From contig VFFE01007669.1 in assembly GCA_008921705.1 (NCBI GenBank), forward strand, positions 4,078,131 through 4,142,130: a stretch of DNA of 64,000 nucleotides, in the 5' to 3' direction. The notes under the pieces were generated by a model, which saw nothing but the letters and a program-made list of their open reading frames with translations, did not search any database and was not told where the DNA came from. The stretch is from Burhinus oedicnemus (lineage: Eukaryota; Chordata; Aves; Charadriiformes; Burhinidae). Positions 53,585-63,245 of this stretch are shown here, in pieces (position 1 is the first letter of the stretch; every line of letters begins with the position of its first letter). Both the position numbers and the translations under genes were made by a program.

Positions 53585-53670
53585 AAAAAAACCAAACCAA
53601 ACCAAATAATAAAAAAAGAAACCAAATAAAACAAAACAAAAAAAACCCAAGAAAACCAAAAACCCAAACC
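53585..53670. repeat. A/C-rich low-complexity stretch
   Basis: Repeated AACCAAACC and AACAAAAC units without a stable period. No poly(A)-tailed retroelement could be recognised next to it. Confidence 0.8.
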
Positions 53671-56600
53671 ACTTCTATGGAGCTTGAGCTGGTCTAGGTG
53701 GCAACACTAACCCCAGACAGCCATGCATACAAGTCAAAAGCAACATTCTAGTATAATTTATTTAGATTTATATCAGTGTTCATAAAAGGCATGTAATTCT
53801 CAGATCTAGGCATTCTGCCAACAAGAAAAATACTATCAGATTAAATACATGTGTAAAGCACCTGTCAATATTGTAAGCTAAGCAACCACAAGAAAACAAA
53901 AGGCCAGTAACTCTTGTAAATCTGGACACAGTTCCTTTCATCCCCTTCCCTCCAAGGGAGAAACAATTTCAGGGTAGATATGTGTGCAGACTGAGGTTGA
54001 ATGCTCCTCACAGGCAACTCACTGGCCAAAACTCCCTCTGTTTTCACACTTACACAACAGACTTCAGCTATACAGCTCAAAGAGAAGGTCCCCCAGCCAG
54101 TTCATGGGACAGTTGTGGTTTCACAAGTCATGATCATCTCAACTCACTCACTTCTGATCATGTTGACTTCACCGTTTTTAAAAACAAAAAGCAAATGAAC
54201 TTCAAGGACAATTATTTTTTGTGATTTATACATGCATATTTTCTCAATACAGGAAATAAGATTTTCTTTTAAATGTGCATCTTCAAGCAATTCGCCATCT
54301 CGACTTAAGCTGTCTACGAAGACTGGGGATAACCAGTGCCAAATCCCAGAGCACATGTCCAAGCGTTCCTGTGAAGAGGCTCTGCAGTTTACATGTCCCA
54401 CAATTTAAGTCCATTTACTGTGGCATTCCAGATGGAAATGCAGCCATCTAGGACTTGCCCCAAGTGTGTTGCAGCTGTATAAACCACTTAGGAGGTCTCT
54501 TCTTGAGCATATCTTCTTTAAAGCAAAACAAACATCCCATCCTTCCAAGCAAGACATTCACGTTTTCCAGCAGGAACAGACCCTGTTATTTGCCCGTCAG
54601 AGGAGGTGTCAGCTCAAGCAACATGCTGCAGGAGAAACTGCACTCCATGCCTCAGCTAGCTCACTGGCACTACACATCAAAACTCATCCAAGCACACCAA
54701 GGTGATACAGCGTTTCTCAGCTCCAAATGCCCTTGTCCACTAACTTGAACCCTTAAAATAATCACACTTAAACTAAAACCAAAGCAGTCTAAGTTATTCT
54801 CTGTGTCAAACAGTTCGCTTAAACTGTGCTTAGACTGCACAGATAAAGGTTGTACAGATGTCACAATCAAGGCAAAAAAAATGTTCTCCACTACCTGTGC
54901 AAAATGAGGGTTCATAATGACACAAATGATTAGCTGAGCCTAAATCTGCTCCCACAAAATACGCCTCTCAGCTTCTCTCACACTTGTCATCTACAGCAGT
55001 ATTAGAAATTATCTAATGATTCATCTTGAGAGTATTTTTCCTGCATGCTCTTACTAAAGAATTTTTCCATCTAAATATTCACACACAGAGCACTTTCAAC
55101 AAAGATTTACCTGTGGGATGAACCTGAGTTTGTTCAAATTCCCTACAAAGTGGGCTCAGAACCACCTGCTCCGGAGTGTAGGTGTACCTGCAGCCATGGT
55201 TGCCCAGCCTGTGGCTGGTTAACATTCCCATATAACACTACTAAAAAGATTACTTTCTAGCTGTTCTACCAATCCCCTTCTATAGAAAAAAGCATACAGC
55301 TTTTGTCAGTGCTGTTACTTATGTTACAGCTGGTAAAGAAAAAAAAAAATCTGGAAACACAAGAGGTGGTCAGAACAGCCTGAAGAGCCCTATTTAAGCA
55401 CTGGGTGGGATTTCACAGCCATAAAGGAGGCAAGAGGGACTGTTTGGGCCTGCTCTACTTTATTCCCAAAATCCACGTGCCACACATGGAGGATTGCTGC
55501 TGTACTGCCTTCACATTCTGCACACAGACCTTCCTTCCCCCGCCCTGCATCTGTAGCAATAATTAGACCCAAGAACGTGCTGATATTAGACACTCACCCC
55601 TATGCATCATATGCATACTTCCTCAATATAGTACAAGAAACAAATGAGAAACACCTGTGCTAAATAGCACCGGACTAATCCACTATTAAGAGTCACAGTT
55701 TGTGCTCCGGTCTGCAAAGGTTTCTACTGAAGAAAGGTGCTAAGCTGCCAGTGAATCTTCACTGAGAAAGATAATCTGAGGCCAAGACAGCTTAATAAAC
55801 AACTCTGAAAGGATTTTACAAAGCCCATGTCTCCTATCATGCTTGTATAAGCTGTTTACAACAAGGGTCTAAGAAAGGAAACCTCAGGGAGCCACGCAAG
55901 GGGGGCATATTCTTCCCAGAAGAGTTTTTTGATTTTTGGAATGAAGTAATCTGATGCACAGATGGATGAGACAATAAACAGTTTTTAGAGAGGAAAACGA
56001 TAACACCGGATTCTGAAACTAAGCACAGCAGGCAGCAAGCTTCTGGATGGGTGTTGAAAAGACTCATACAATTTCCTAAAAGCTGATATGCTTAATCCCT
56101 CGGAAAAGGAAGATTTAACTGTTACCATTACTCCAGAGTGCAAAACCAGATCTCGTAGGCATAAACCCTTCTCATGGCTTCGTGTGGCACATGATTTAAA
56201 TGACCCTTCTATTAAGAAGACAAACGCTCAGGACTATACCATGTATTGTATCACCATAAATCCACTGGAAAGCATTCCCCACAGCCATGAAAACAAACCT
56301 GTACTTGTTAACATGCCACTGCAGTAGAGACTACTGTTCAATTACTTTTTTTGTAACATTATCAGAAGTAACAGGCCAATTTCCCAAGATTCGCCACATT
56401 CCCACTGAAATAACTGAAATGGCTCAGGCAGATGTGGATCATAATGGATAAAATAATATTAACAACTACAGCAGGTTAAAAATTAATCTTTCTGAATGCT
56501 GAGTGTAATTCTCTTCAAGTCAAACTTGAGGAAGAACATCATGGAACACCTTGCTCTATTGATCCCTAGGTTAAATCTATATCATATATAAAGGCTGAGG

Positions 56601-59600
56601 ATGCCAGCCTTTAAGTGCTTGCACATTTTTCTTAGGTGAGGTCTGTTTTAGGAAGAGAATCATAGAAATAATAGTTAATAAAAAATAAAACAAAACATAC
56701 AGGCAGGAGTTACTGTAGCCATTTCTATGAGTTATATACAACTGGCCTGTTAAAAAAAAAAAAAGAATACAAATTGAGCTGGAGAGATGATGATTTTGAA
56801 GACTGATGGTTGTTTCTTGTGTTTGTACACACTGTGTTTAATATATCTGATAAACAAAATACGTCCACATATTTTGAGAGGCATCACAATTATTTTAAAA
56901 CAAAAAAAGTTAACAACAAGAAAGCCAGCTCAATTGTTTTGCAGCCTCTGGCAACAAGTGGTGTACACTTATATAAACCTCACAATCAAAACTTTTGAAC
57001 ACTGACCTTCTCTGCAATGAGAAGGCAAGCATATTTCTCCCATGTGCAACTGAATGACTAACCTCCCTAAGATATATATTTTGGATCATCCAAACATTCC
57101 TTCTCACATGACATAAATAATAACACATGATCTATTACACCAAAACCAAGCAAGACTGCTGAGTAGTGATACCAGGTACACAAAACACTCCTCCTCTCCT
57201 CTGAGTTTTACCTCATGCCCTAGTCTCCCTGGGTCCTTTCTAATTACCCATCCAGACAACATTCACAATTCCCAAAGGAGAGACAAAAAACGTAGAATTA
57301 AACTTATGAACTCGACATGAGAACACAAAAACACATAAACATGGGCCAGCGTAATGCCATTATTTTTTAAACTCCTTGCTAATACCAAGACTGATGCAGA
57401 GGAGTGTTTTTTAAAACAGGCATGGTGGCCAAGTTCTCTTGCCTACAGTACAACCCTTCCTCCTTCCTTCCTCCTGCCTGATGTCTTCCCTCCCTGCATT
57501 GTAACCTGTTCACAGCCTGGAGACTCATGCCCTTATTTATACAAGTTGGTGTTTAAAACAACCACCTTACTCATGAGCAAAGTTCAGGTAAATGAGAAAT
57601 AATAAAATCAGATCTACAAGATAGACCATGTGAATATATGCCTAAGCAACCCTCCAGTGGTCATTCCAGCAGAGCCTGTGCCTCTGCACAGGCAAAGAAA
57701 CTGCAGGAACAAACCCATAAGGCTCTGGAGCCACTACCATGTGACAATTCACTTAAATTTGTGAGCCCTGTGCTAACTTATGAGGACCAACTTGCACAAG
57801 AAAGACTACTCATGTAAGCTGAAGTAGACAAAAAAATGCCCTTTATTTTCTGTGTCAATCAGCATGCACATGCACGGGGCTATATAGCACTAAAATCTTT
57901 TCTTTTAATTAAAACAAAAAAAATTGCCACATACCAAGACAAATTTCCAATAAAAAGTCTTCTGCATTACTAAGTCCTCAGAATGGGATAATATAAGGTG
58001 ACATGTCGTTTCTCTTCTGTAGCTTTATTTGTTTTTTAAACTACCTCGCATGCTTCAAAATTCGACTAACGAGGAGTAGCGGATTGCCCTGATCTCTGCC
58101 GGTAACGACTAAACGCCGTCTGTCTCTCCCTTCTCTCCCGTGCCGGTCAGCGGCTGTTCCAGGCTGCGGGCCCCCATCCGGCGATGGGCAGAAACAGCCG
58201 TACAAAGATGTAACTACGGACAGCAATAAGCCCAAACCGTGGATTTCATAAACCAGCTTTTTTTGCATGAAATACCATGTTTGAGAGAGACAGCGGTACA
58301 CGAGCCCACCGGTACAGGCACCGTGGCCCCTCCGTAACCACCGCTGCGCCTTCCCGGCCCGTCCCCGGGGCCCCGGCAGGGACGACCGCCAGCTACCGGC
58401 GGCGTCACCCCGCTTCTGTCGGAAGCCGTGCCCCCGGGCTTAACGCCGGTCCGGCCGAGAACCCCGCCTGCCGCGGCCCCGCTCCCGGGGCCACCTGCCA
58501 CCGCCAGCGTCGCGGGGCCCCGGTCCGGCCCCGCTCACCTTCGCCCGGCGCCCGCCGCAGAGCCGCCGCCCCGCCGGGCACAGACGGACAGGCTCCAGCC
58601 GCGCCACGCTTCAAAGCGACCGCAGCGGGGCCGCGGCCGGGGCGGGGCGCCCGGCGGAGCCGCCCGGCACCGGCTCCGGCTCCGGCACCTGCGCCGTGAG
58701 GTAACAGCCCCCGCGCCGGGCGGGAGCGAGCGCGAGGAGGGGTCCTGAGGGGACGCGCGCAGGGCTCGTGGGGGCGCGCTGGGGCCGCCAACCCACCCCG
58801 GCCCTTGAAGATAACGCCCCGGCGGCCGGTCTTTCTTTTTTCCCCCTTTTTGTCACATTTACAGCCACCCGTGCCGCCTCCCTCCCTGCCTTCTGCGTGT
58901 GGTCCCACGCTGAGCACCCGTGAGATTCCCGCTCGCCCCCCGCGCAGGGACGTGGCCACCCCGCGCGTCGCAGCCCCGGCCGGCGCGGGGACCATCTGCC
59001 TTTTCACGTCCCCCTGCGAAGGAAACGCGTTTCCTGACGAGCGGCCCCGCTCGGCGGCGGGACAGCCCAGCGAGAAAAGTAAAATATAAAAACAAAAATC
59101 AGTTCCGAAGCCGTTTCCCGGCGCCTCCGAGACACCATTCCGACTGGCGACGGCTGCCCGCGGCCGCCACGCAGGTTGCTGCTGCCCCGTGGCGTTGCCC
59201 CGGCAGAGGGCGGCCGCGGCCCACGCCCGCCTGCCCGCCCCCTCGACGGCCGGCGGTGTCCTCGGTGCAGCCGCAAGCCGGCAGGGACGGGGCAGGGAGA
59301 CGGACGGCCGCTCGGGGGTGCCCGGCACCGCCGGTCCCCGGGTCGTGCCGGGGCCGCGACAAGGCGCAGTCACCGGCTGCCGTGTGGAGGGACGTCCCGT
59401 GGGTGCCGTCAGCAACCGCAGTGTAAAATACACGTGCGAGCGTACCAGCCGGAGTGTCGCCCCTCCGCGTGTAACGTTGGGGAAGTTTCGCTGGAAAGCG
59501 CCCCCACCCTGGCACGGACCGGAGGGGTGGGGGGAGGGCAGCGCTCCCCCACGTGGCCGATCTCCCGGGGCCAGGACACCCGGGAGGGACCCCCGACCGC

Positions 59601-60020
59601 GGCCTCCTCCAGCTGCGCCCGCCGCTTGCCGTCCCACGGGCGCCCGCCGCCAGCCGCGTCCACGCAGGCATGCCGCTCACGGAGGGGGGGAGAGGCTGCG
59701 GGCGTTTCCCAGAGGTCGCCGGCCGGGCGGGGACACACACCGGGCACAGCGCGGCAGAAGCGGCCGGGCCGAGCCGCAGCCCCGAGCGCCCGCTGGCGGG
59801 GGTCGGACCGCCCCGTCGGACCGCGCCGCGGGCGACGGAGAGGGGCAACGGCACGAGCTGTTCGACGGGGCCGGGGAATGTCCCGGTCCCGGCGTCGGGG
59901 CGGTCCGTGGCGCCGCGCAGCCCCGCGCAGGGCGCGACCCCGCGGCCGCTCGTGCCCGCGCCCGGCGCCGCTCCCCTCCCGCGTCCCGCGAACCCGCCGG
60001 GATACGGCGCGGCCGGGCGC

Positions 60021-60073
60021 CCCATTGGCTGTTGCTAGGTGACGTGCGCCGCGCCACGTGACCGGTGTTAAAT
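60021..60073 (+). promoter_or_regulatory. Probable DLX2 core promoter
   Basis: Within 53 bp there are an inverted CCAAT box (ATTGG, 60024-60028), an X-box-like RFX site (GTTGCTAGGTGAC, 60031-60043), a CRE half site running on from it (TGACG), a CACGTG E-box (60055-60060) and an AT-rich TTAAAT at 60068-60073 that could act as a weak TATA element. This cluster sits 210-260 bp upstream of the DLX2 start inside a CpG island. The transcription start near 60,095-60,105 is inferred from the TTAAAT spacing and is not observed. Confidence 0.55.
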
Positions 60074-60099
60074 GCCGTCCCGGCGGCGCGCGGCGCCGC

Positions 60100-60279
60100 A
60101 GAGCCCGTCCCGCTGGCGGCGGCGGGAGCGCGGTTCCCGCCCCGGCCCGGCCCGGCCCCGCGGGCCCGCGGAGCGCAGCGCGGCGCGGCGAGCATGGTGG
60201 CGCGGCCTTGACCGCCTCTCCCCGGTGGGGACGGCCGCGGGGCGGCGGCGGCCCGTGCCCCGGCGGGCGGGGGCGCGGG
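60100..60279 (+). other. DLX2 5' untranslated region (start approximate)
   Basis: This is GC-rich leader between the inferred start site and the ATG. It carries one short upstream ORF at 60194-60211. The 5' boundary is an estimate from promoter motif spacing only. Confidence 0.45.
60194..60211 (+). other. Five-codon upstream ORF (MVARP-stop)
   Basis: An ATG with A at -3 and G at +4, a strong initiation context, opens a five-codon frame that ends in TGA 68 bases before the DLX2 ATG. The main ATG has a weaker context (G at -3, A at +4). If the transcript starts upstream of 60,194, this element could reduce or gate DLX2 translation. That role is inference. Confidence 0.5.
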
Positions 60280-61594
60280 ATGACCGGGGTGCTGGAGAGC
60301 CTGGTGCCGGACATGCACGCCAGCCAGATCTCCGCCGGCAGCTACCACCAGCACGGCGGCCTGCACAAGCCGCAGGAGTCCCCCACGCTGCCCGTCTCCA
60401 CCGCCACCGACAGCAGCTACTACACCAACCAGCAGCACGGGGCGCCGGGCGGGCCGCCCTACGGCCCGGTGGGCGCCTACCCCTACGCGGGCGGCGGCAC
60501 CGCCCCCTACTCCGCCAAAGCCGGCTACGACCTGGGCTACGCGGGCGCCTACGGCTCCTACGGGCCCTACGGCAGCAGGGCCTCTCCGGCCAACAACGAC
60601 TCCGGTACGTCCGAGCCCCGGGCGGGGCGGCTCGGGGGAGCCGGCGGGAGCCGGGCGGCACCTCCGTGCCCGGCGAGGAGGCGGTCGGGGCTCGGGACTC
60701 GGGGTGGGCCGGGAGGGCGCTCGCTACCGGCGGACCGCCCCGACGGGGCGGGCGGTGATGCCGCGCTGCAGGCAGGGCCCGGGGCGGCGGGGGCGCCTCT
60801 CCTCACCGGGGCCCCCGTTTCTGCCGCAGCAGAGAAGGAAGACTGCGAGCCGGAGATCAGGATCGTGAACGGGAAGCCGAAGAAAGTGCGGAAGCCCCGG
60901 ACCATCTACTCCAGCTTCCAGCTGGCGGCTCTGCAGCGGCGCTTCCAGAAAACCCAGTACCTCGCCCTGCCCGAGAGAGCGGAGCTGGCGGCCTCCCTCG
61001 GCCTCACCCAGACACAGGTAGGGCTCTCCCGCCGCGGGGCCCCGGGCACGTCCCGCCCCGGCGGGGCCGCTCGCCCTCCGCGGGCTCGGGTGCGGGCGTG
61101 GGAGGGGGACCGGCCCGCGGCGCCTCGACGGCCCCCCGGGGTGGGAGTGCCGAGGAAGCGGCCGCGCCGCCGAGACAGCGCCGGCACCGCTCGGGGCTGC
61201 GAAAGCTGCTCGTCCCTGCCCCGCCGCGGGCGGCCCGGGCGCCGGGGCGGCCCCGCCAGGAGGCTGCGGCCGCCTGACGCCTCTCTCCCCCCAGGTGAAG
61301 ATCTGGTTTCAGAACCGCCGCTCCAAATTCAAGAAGATGTGGAAGAGCGGCGAGATCCCGGCGGAGCCGCCCCCCCGCCGCAGCGCCTCGCCGCCGCCGC
61401 CCCCCGCCTCGCCCCCCGCCTGGGACTTCGCTCCGCACCCGCGCACGGCGGGCGGCGGCGCCGGCACCGCCAGCCCCAGCCCCGCCGCCGCCTTCCTCGG
61501 CAGCTACTCGTGGTACCCGCCGGCGGCCGCCCCCCTCCCGCAGCCGGCGCAGCCCCCGCACCACCACGGCGGCGGTGGCGGCGGCATCTTCTAG
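60280..61594 (+). CDS. DLX2: Homeobox transcription factor DLX2 (three exons)
   Basis: Seen: the coding sequence joins 60280-60604, 60833-61017 and 61295-61594, giving 269 residues. Introns are 228 and 277 bp with GTACGT and GTAGGG donors and pyrimidine-rich CAG acceptors. Residues 1-108 form the Distal-less N-terminal region, with the conserved stretch [20 protein letters not shown] and Tyr/Gly-rich sequence after it. The homeodomain is residues 127-186, with Trp48 (W174), Gln50 (Q176) and Asn51 (N177) in KIWFQNRR. The tail is Pro/Ala/Gly-rich and ends [11 protein letters not shown]. Known: DLX proteins bind TAATTA-type sites in the nucleus and pattern forebrain GABAergic neurons, branchial arches and limb. 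The [15 protein letters not shown] segment after helix 3 separates DLX2 from DLX1, DLX3 and DLX5 as I recall them. Start choice: the ATG opens with MTGV as in the family, although the frame stays open upstream. Odd: it is about 60 residues shorter than mammalian DLX2 because His/Ser/Gly runs are missing, and third positions are almost all G or C. Confidence 0.96.
60605..60832 (+). other. DLX2 intron 1 with tandem CAGCAG acceptor
   Basis: The phase-1 intron starts with GTACGT after the first base of a codon. It ends in CAGCAG at 60827-60832, a NAGNAG acceptor. Using the second AG makes the split codon Glu and reproduces the DLX family spacing before KED. Using the first AG inserts one Ala and keeps the frame. 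The 228-bp length is very short for this gene. Confidence 0.85.
61018..61294 (+). other. DLX2 intron 2
   Basis: The phase-0 intron splits the homeodomain between TQTQ and VKIWFQN, a position shared by DLX genes. The donor is CAG|GTAGGG, and the acceptor is a C/T-rich tract ending CCCCCCAG before GTGAAG. The interior is 277 bp of CpG-rich sequence without other visible features. Confidence 0.9.
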
Positions 61595-61955
61595 GCGCCG
61601 CAGAGACTTGAGCCCGCGGGGCCGCGCCCGGCAGCCGCGGGGCACCGAGGTGCAGCACTGGTGTTTTGGTGAAGCCTGACTCCGGCCGTCCCGGCGGAGA
61701 GGAACCGATCCGCGCCCCGTCCCGTCGCGCCACCGGCGGCGGACCCCGGCTGCGCTCGGCCCCGCGTTGTCCGTCCTCCCGCCGCCGAAATACCCACGCT
61801 GCGGAGCAGGCACCCACCTCCCCTCCCGCCGTCCCTCTTCCTCCTCTCCGGCTTTTTCATCAAACCACCGGTGCAGAACTTTGGTTAACTTTATTTTTTA
61901 TTTTTTTAAAGTTGATAGGTGCCTTTGCGGATGACCTCACTTTGAGGAGTAAAAA

Positions 61956-61961
61956 AATAAA
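61956..61961 (+). terminator. Possible proximal polyadenylation signal AATAAA
   Basis: A canonical hexamer lies 362 bases after the stop codon in an A-rich block with a second run of A residues just downstream. A GT-rich downstream element is weak, so use of this site is uncertain. Confidence 0.4.
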
Positions 61962-62277
61962 ATGTTAAAAAAAAAAAGATAAATAATTTTTATATGTAGA
62001 TTTAAAACGAGAGCCTCCCGTGTTTAAGTTACCCTTTTTAGCCGTGAAACGACACCCTGCGGCGAGGGGGGCCGGTCGCAGGCGGCGGTGGCGGCGCAGC
62101 TCTGACCCCCACGGCGCGGGGGGGGGGGCTCCCGCCCGCGCGGTGCCTCCGGAGGGTTTCGTGCCCCGACGGGGCCTCCCCAGGGCGGGCGCCGAGCCGC
62201 GGCAAGCCCTCCCCTCCGCCCCCCCGCCGGCAACCCAGCCACAGGTCCTGCCCCTGCGCCGTTTGATGTCTAGAGTC

Positions 62278-62298
62278 GGGGGGGGGGGGGGGGGGGGG
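62278..62298 (+). repeat. Poly-G tract of 21 bases in the DLX2 3' UTR
   Basis: An uninterrupted run of 21 G residues is followed by AGGGAAGG. It lies about 95 bases upstream of the poly(A) signal. It could form a G-quadruplex in the RNA. Length in such runs is error-prone in assemblies. Confidence 0.9.
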
Positions 62299-62390
62299 AG
62301 GGAAGGCCAAAAAAGGGTATTTTTGGTTATTTATTATGGAAAACTTAAACACTCTTTAATGTTTCTTTTACAATAAGCAGAGATTATTTA

Positions 62391-62396
62391 AATAAA
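62391..62396 (+). terminator. Main DLX2 polyadenylation signal AATAAA
   Basis: A canonical AATAAA in an A/T-rich block is followed within about 10-40 bases by GT/T-rich sequence suitable as a downstream element. It lies 800 bases after the stop codon. It is the best candidate for the distal poly(A) signal. Confidence 0.7.
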
Positions 62397-62415
62397 TTAT
62401 TGTTTCCATGGTGCT

Positions 62416-62940
62416 CGCGCTGAGTTTCTTTGGGGACGGGGGAGGTTGGGGGTGTCGATCCGGACCCCGGCGTTAGCTGGGGGCGGGGGAAGCCGCGTCC
62501 CCTGCACCCCCTCCCCATTGCAACTGTTGCCGCAAGCCGGCAACCTTCCCCCCTCGCCCCCCCCACCTTTCCCGTCCACAATAAAATCTCGCCCCTGCCA
62601 GTCTTCTCGGCGAGGCCATGAATCACTCAGCGCTGCCTGCAGCAGCCCAGAGCTGCCCCCCCCCGCTCCTTGCCTTGTCTGCTGGCGCCAGCGACATTTC
62701 GCCCGGGACTGGCTCCTGCCGTCTCCCAGACGGGCCAGAGGGGGCTGTGGCAAGGCTGTGCCCAGGGACCGGAGTACGCCTGCAGCTGGTCCCCGGGCGC
62801 AGCCCTGCCCCGGAGAAATTTCGCCGTCCCTCCCCGGTCGGTGGCACCCAGGCCGGTAGCTTGCGTAGGAGCTTTGCTTGGGCGGGAGCTGGTGGGTGCC
62901 CCCGAGTCCCTCCGTGGCCCTTCAAGGGCTGGAGGCACCG
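62416..62940. other. GC-rich spacer downstream of DLX2
   Basis: This is C/G-rich sequence with homopolymer C runs near 62,540 and 62,650 and an isolated AATAAA at 62580-62585. No DLX1 homeodomain sequence is present on either strand. No gene is supported. Confidence 0.6.
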
Positions 62941-62944
62941 GCTG

Positions 62945-63245
62945 GACCTCTCCGGGATGTGCCCCTGGAGGGCTGTACCCCTCAGGATGCACCCCTCTGG
63001 GATGTAGCCCTCCAGGCTTCACCCCTCATAGCTGAACCCCTCTGGGATGTATCCCTCGAGGGCTGGACCTCTCCAGGATGTAGCCCTCTGGGAGGCTCCG
63101 TACCCCTCCCTGCACCCCTCTGAGCTGAACCCCCTTCTAGGCTGCACCCCTCCGGGCTGCCCCCCCTCGGGACGTACCCCTCCCTTCTGTGCCCCTCCAA
63201 GCGCTAACCCTGAGGGGTGTATCCCTCCGGGATGCATCCCTGGAG
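62945..63245. repeat. Degenerate 15-bp minisatellite
   Basis: Roughly 20 diverged copies of a unit near GATGCACCCCTCTGG follow each other, with several copies 14-20 bp long. Because the unit is five codons long, it leaves long frames open on both strands, encoding Pro/Gly-rich pentapeptide-like patterns. These frames have no other sign of being genes. The divergence between copies suggests an old array. Confidence 0.8.

Larger units (their letters stand above)
51293..58044. other. Intergenic, proximal upstream desert of DLX2
   Basis: AT-rich DNA without a supported gene. It contains the palindrome at 53203-53233 and an A/C-rich low-complexity stretch at about 53,585-53,670. Base composition changes sharply at its right end. 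Confidence 0.5.
58045..61850. promoter_or_regulatory. Large CpG island spanning DLX2 and about 2.2 kb upstream
   Basis: CpG dinucleotides are scarce to the left and become dense from about 58,045, continuing through all three exons. The 58,045-60,020 part contains no supported exon. It is the expected site for upstream promoter elements and for a divergent noncoding transcript such as the one annotated upstream of human DLX2, but no splice signals convincing enough to call a transcript were found. Developmental transcription-factor genes commonly carry such long, Polycomb-regulated islands. Confidence 0.85.
61595..62415 (+). other. DLX2 3' untranslated region
   Basis: This runs from the TAG at 61592-61594 to the expected cleavage about 20 bases after the AATAAA at 62391-62396. 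It has three parts: a GC-rich start, an A/T-rich block at about 61,880-62,035 with a possible early AATAAA at 61956-61961, then a G-run segment at 62,100-62,300 and another T/A-rich end. The early signal could give a shorter UTR of about 390 bases. Confidence 0.7.

Noticed and set aside
1..58040. tRNA, rRNA, CRISPR or exons of ITGA6
   Set aside because: None recognised by eye on either strand; no integrin-like peptide or cloverleaf boxes were found. A tRNAscan-SE and protein-to-genome search would settle this.
58405..59637. 410-codon minus-strand frame, and other 160-300-codon frames across 58.3-60.4 kb on both strands
   Set aside because: They overlap in several frames in CpG-rich DNA where stop codons are rare. 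Composition is Arg/Gly/Pro/Ala without any domain, which is typical of chance frames in CpG islands.
60058..60279. In-frame N-terminal extension of DLX2 from an ATG at 60058
   Set aside because: The ATG overlaps the promoter block, the extension is Arg/Gly/Pro-rich, and family members begin at MTGV.
60280..61594. Assignment to DLX1, DLX3 or DLX5 rather than DLX2
   Set aside because: The residues after helix 3 ([11 protein letters not shown]) and the N-terminal [25 protein letters not shown] and YSAK..YDLGY blocks match DLX2 and not the other paralogues as I know them.
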